From positions 1,426,001-1,490,000 of the forward strand of contig JAULJL010000038.1 in NCBI GenBank assembly GCA_030761205.1: a DNA stretch of 64,000 bases. The letters run 5' to 3'. Positions 61,601 to 64,000 of the stretch are shown here, one piece after another (the stretch's first letter is position 1; the number at the start of each line of letters is the position of its first letter). Both the position numbers and the translations under genes were made by a program. Source of the DNA: Fremontodendron californicum (taxonomy: Eukaryota; Streptophyta; Magnoliopsida; Malvales; Malvaceae). The notes below the pieces were generated by a model. It did no database searches, had not been told where the DNA came from, and saw only the letters and a program-made list of their open reading frames with translations.

Positions 61601-62754
61601 GTGAAATCGTAGAAGAAATTGCTCACGAGGCAACGACTTAGCACACCACTGACGAAGTTTCTCTATTCCAAGTAGAGAAGCAAAAGAAGGATACTGAAGC
61701 AACCTGCATTCAGGAAAGAACATGGGATGAGGTGAAGTAATTCATGCCAAATTGGCTTCTAACTAGAGAGAACAGATTATCACCCGCACAAGATCCATGC
61801 TCTCTATTCATGGTTGGGCCTGGAAAGCGGTCGGCCGAAGCCCTTTTTTACTGGCTCTGTTTCTCAGGCCGAGTTGTGTTTTTTTTTTTTTTTTTTTTTT
61901 ACTATCTTGGGCTTGTTGGTTATATGATTCTTTGGGCTTGCATTATAAAAGAAAATAAAACAGGGGCATATAAATTTTTTTCTTTTTTTACGAGGAAAAA
62001 GAAATAGGCATAGCATAGTCTTTTTTTACGAGGAAAAAAATTTGTGGTTGTACGTTTCTTGTAGTAGCCGTTAAAGAAAGAAAGAAAGAAAGAAAAATAT
62101 TTAAAAAAAACCCATGCTTTTAGAGCAAGTTTATCGGATTATTTGCTCAAAGTGTGATCACCAGAAATAACATAATTGAAGGCATGAGCCTTACTTCTTC
62201 AGACATACTCCGCCACCACCACATCAACATTAACGTAATACGATTTGACTTGACCCAATGAAACCTTGATTCTGTGCTGTCCATCCATCGGACTTTGTGG
62301 CTCCTCAATCTATGCTCCTAAATAATGTCCTCTTCCTTTTAGAGTTCAAGGTTCCTGATTACAAATTAACCAGCAAATTGACGTTGGTTGTTGGACTATG
62401 TGGTTATTGATCGTAGTTTATAGTTTATTGAACTATGGAGGTTCAAAAGCCTAAGCCTAGTTATGAGTTATGAGACCCAAAGAAAAAAACAGGGTTCAAA
62501 GCCTAATTAAGGGCCTTCTTCATTCATAGTTTGTTTTCTCATGTTTATTCTCTGTCTTCCTCTGATTTTTGCCAACATCCAAATATAGCAATCAGACTGG
62601 TATTGCAAGCCACAATGGTCATTGATGCTGCTGAACAAAATTGAATTTCATATCAAATAAATATCCCTGTCCGTGACCGTGACCGTATGCTGCTGAAAAA
62701 GAAAAACACTTCCTTAACATGGCGAAGTTAAAGCCTGTTGCTGTCCACATGACT

Positions 62755-62808
<54 letters not shown>

Positions 62809-63108
62809 TTAGTTTAAGACAATTCAGTAAATGAGCTTATGAGTTACTATAAGTTCTAACAGACAAAAAGAAAACCAGGTGGATTAACACACAAATACAC
62901 GTGTTCGAAATACATTAATGTACTTGATGTTGATGATAATAAACATGGCCAATCCCAGCAAAGCTCCACGGTGTTCCAGCGACAACCTGACTCATTTCAC
63001 CAACTCAAACTCAAACTGCCAACATTTTGCAACTCCAAATCCAATTACAACAAATATCATATCACGATTCTTCACGACTCAGCTTAAACAGACAGAGTTG
63101 CAGAAAGG
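61601..63108. other. Intergenic DNA left of the methyltransferase gene
   Basis: Low-complexity runs (T22 near 61880; GAAA repeats near 62075-62095), then AT-rich sequence. The 87-codon frame at 61744-62007 runs through homopolymers and has no family features. A long (TA)n is at 62758-62805. The last ~150 bp is probably the promoter/5' UTR of the methyltransferase gene. Confidence 0.6.
62758..62805. repeat. (TA)24 microsatellite
   Basis: 48 bp of perfect TA dinucleotide. Confidence 0.95.
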
Positions 63109-63895
63109 ATGAGCTTGGGGACTCCCTCAACTCAAACATACGGTGAGCCATGGTACTGGGACAACCGCTACGCCCACGAATCAGCTCCCTTTGATTGGTA
63201 CCAAAAATACCCTGCCTTAGCTCCCCTTATCCACCTTTATGTCCCCCACCGCCATCAACGCATTCTCGTTGTCGGCTGCGGCAACTCAGGTACCAAATCC
63301 TCCTACTTAACGCCTACCCTTTTCAGATCTCTCATTTTTATGTAACAAAACTCCACATTTTGCAGTGTTTAGTGAAGACATGGTGAACAATGGGTACGAG
63401 GATGTTGTCAACGTTGATATATCCTCTGTGGTTATCGAAGCTATGCAAACTAAGTACTCCAACCTTCAACAGCTAAAATGTATCCTTATAGAATGACTTC
63501 CTGTTGAAAATTTTTACAAAAAAAAATAAATGAAATGAAATGAAATGTTGTAGACATGTCCTTCTTGTTATTTCTTTAATGATTTTGCAGATATTAAATT
63601 GGATGTACGAGATATGAGTCCATTTCAAGCCGATTCCTTTGATGCAGTTATTGATAAAGGTGCCAGTTTGTTCAATTTGTTAATTCAATGATTGTTGGCT
63701 TTAAAATTTTACTGATTTTTATTTGACATTGTATTTCAGGGACTCTTGATTCTATCTTGGTGAGTGTTATGAATTGTAGTTCTTTCTGTCTTTGTTGAGA
63801 TCTGATTTAATTATAAGCTAATGGGAAATATTTTGTGTGCAGTGTGGAAATAATTCACGACAGAATGCTACTCAAATGCTTGAGGAAGTCTGGAG
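63109..63895 (+). CDS. Class I SAM-dependent methyltransferase, METTL13/EEF1AKMT4-like (5' part; continues beyond the window)
   Basis: Exons visible: 63109-63289, 63366-63479, 63591-63659, 63740-63759, 63843-63895; the next lies past the edge. The protein starts MSLGTPSTQTYGEPWYWDNR, then FDWYQKYPALAPLI. SAM motif I is ILVVGCGNS (52-60), followed by EDVVNVDISSVVIEAM (the acidic residue that binds the SAM ribose), LDVRDM, then DSFDAVIDKGTLDSIL and MLEEVWR. This matches the group that includes human METTL13 and EEF1AKMT4, which methylate elongation factor 1A; the plant substrate is unproven. The fourth exon is only 20 nt. Phases of all five exons agree. The C-terminal part of the fold is not in the window. 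Confidence 0.88.
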
Positions 63896-64000
63896 GTATA
63901 ATAAGCCTTAAAAGTTACTAGAGCTAGAATTATCTGCATTACAATTTTTCTTTTATGGGTTTTCTTGATCCATTCACCATATATTGAAGCAGTTGATAAC

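Noticed and set aside
61744..62007. 87-codon plus-strand frame
   Set aside because: Runs through a T22 tract and A-rich DNA; no recognisable motif.
1..64000. tRNA, rRNA or organellar insertions
   Set aside because: No cloverleaf-type gene, rRNA core sequence or plastid/mitochondrial gene was recognised. The tRNA-like matches are only primer binding sites.

Overview
This is nuclear DNA of a dicot-like flowering plant. Genes are split by many GT-AG introns, intergenic DNA is AT-rich, and plant families dominate: full-size PDR-type ABCG transporters, a tandem-MATH protein and Ty1/copia and Ty3/gypsy-like LTR retrotransposons. The species cannot be read from the window. No rRNA, tRNA or CRISPR was seen.

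Layout. (1) 16-24079 is one decayed Ty1/copia element on the minus strand. Its gag was split by a much younger 19.2-kb non-autonomous element (3923-23153). That element has two 4,542-bp LTRs differing at only about 13 sites, a perfect 5-bp target duplication AGTAC, two Gag-like ORFs and no recognisable pol, so it is a TR-GAG/LARD-type element. (2) 24080-46400 is a PDR cluster: a relict 3' end of a PDR gene at about 24565-24710, an intact 24-exon gene on the plus strand (25675-37189, 1457 aa), and a convergent 24-exon paralogue on the minus strand (46206-37631, about 1394-1400 aa). Both resemble the plant ABCG33/ABCG37 (PDR5/PDR9) group. (3) 48048-53190 is a complete copia element of the Tnt1/Tork kind. 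It has identical 343-bp LTRs, a TCTCT target duplication, and one uninterrupted 1306-codon gag-pol frame. (4) 54242-58308 carries two minus-strand housekeeping-type genes: a two-MATH-domain protein (314 aa) and proteasome assembly chaperone 4 (about 167 aa). (5) 58964-61600 is a nested repeat: a ~260-bp tandem repeat interrupted by a solo-LTR-like insertion made of three ~650-bp units and flanked by CTGAT. (6) 63109 to the right edge holds the first five exons of a METTL13/EEF1AKMT4-type methyltransferase.

How it fits together. The genes do not form a pathway. The PDR pair is a local tail-to-tail inverted duplication of plasma-membrane exporters, and at least one further copy has died. About 45% of the window is retroelement, in three age layers: old copia 1, young TR-GAG, very young copia 2. 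Exon boundaries below were worked out by hand from splice sites, phase and paralogue comparison. The PDR, MATH and PSMG4 models keep an open frame from start to stop.
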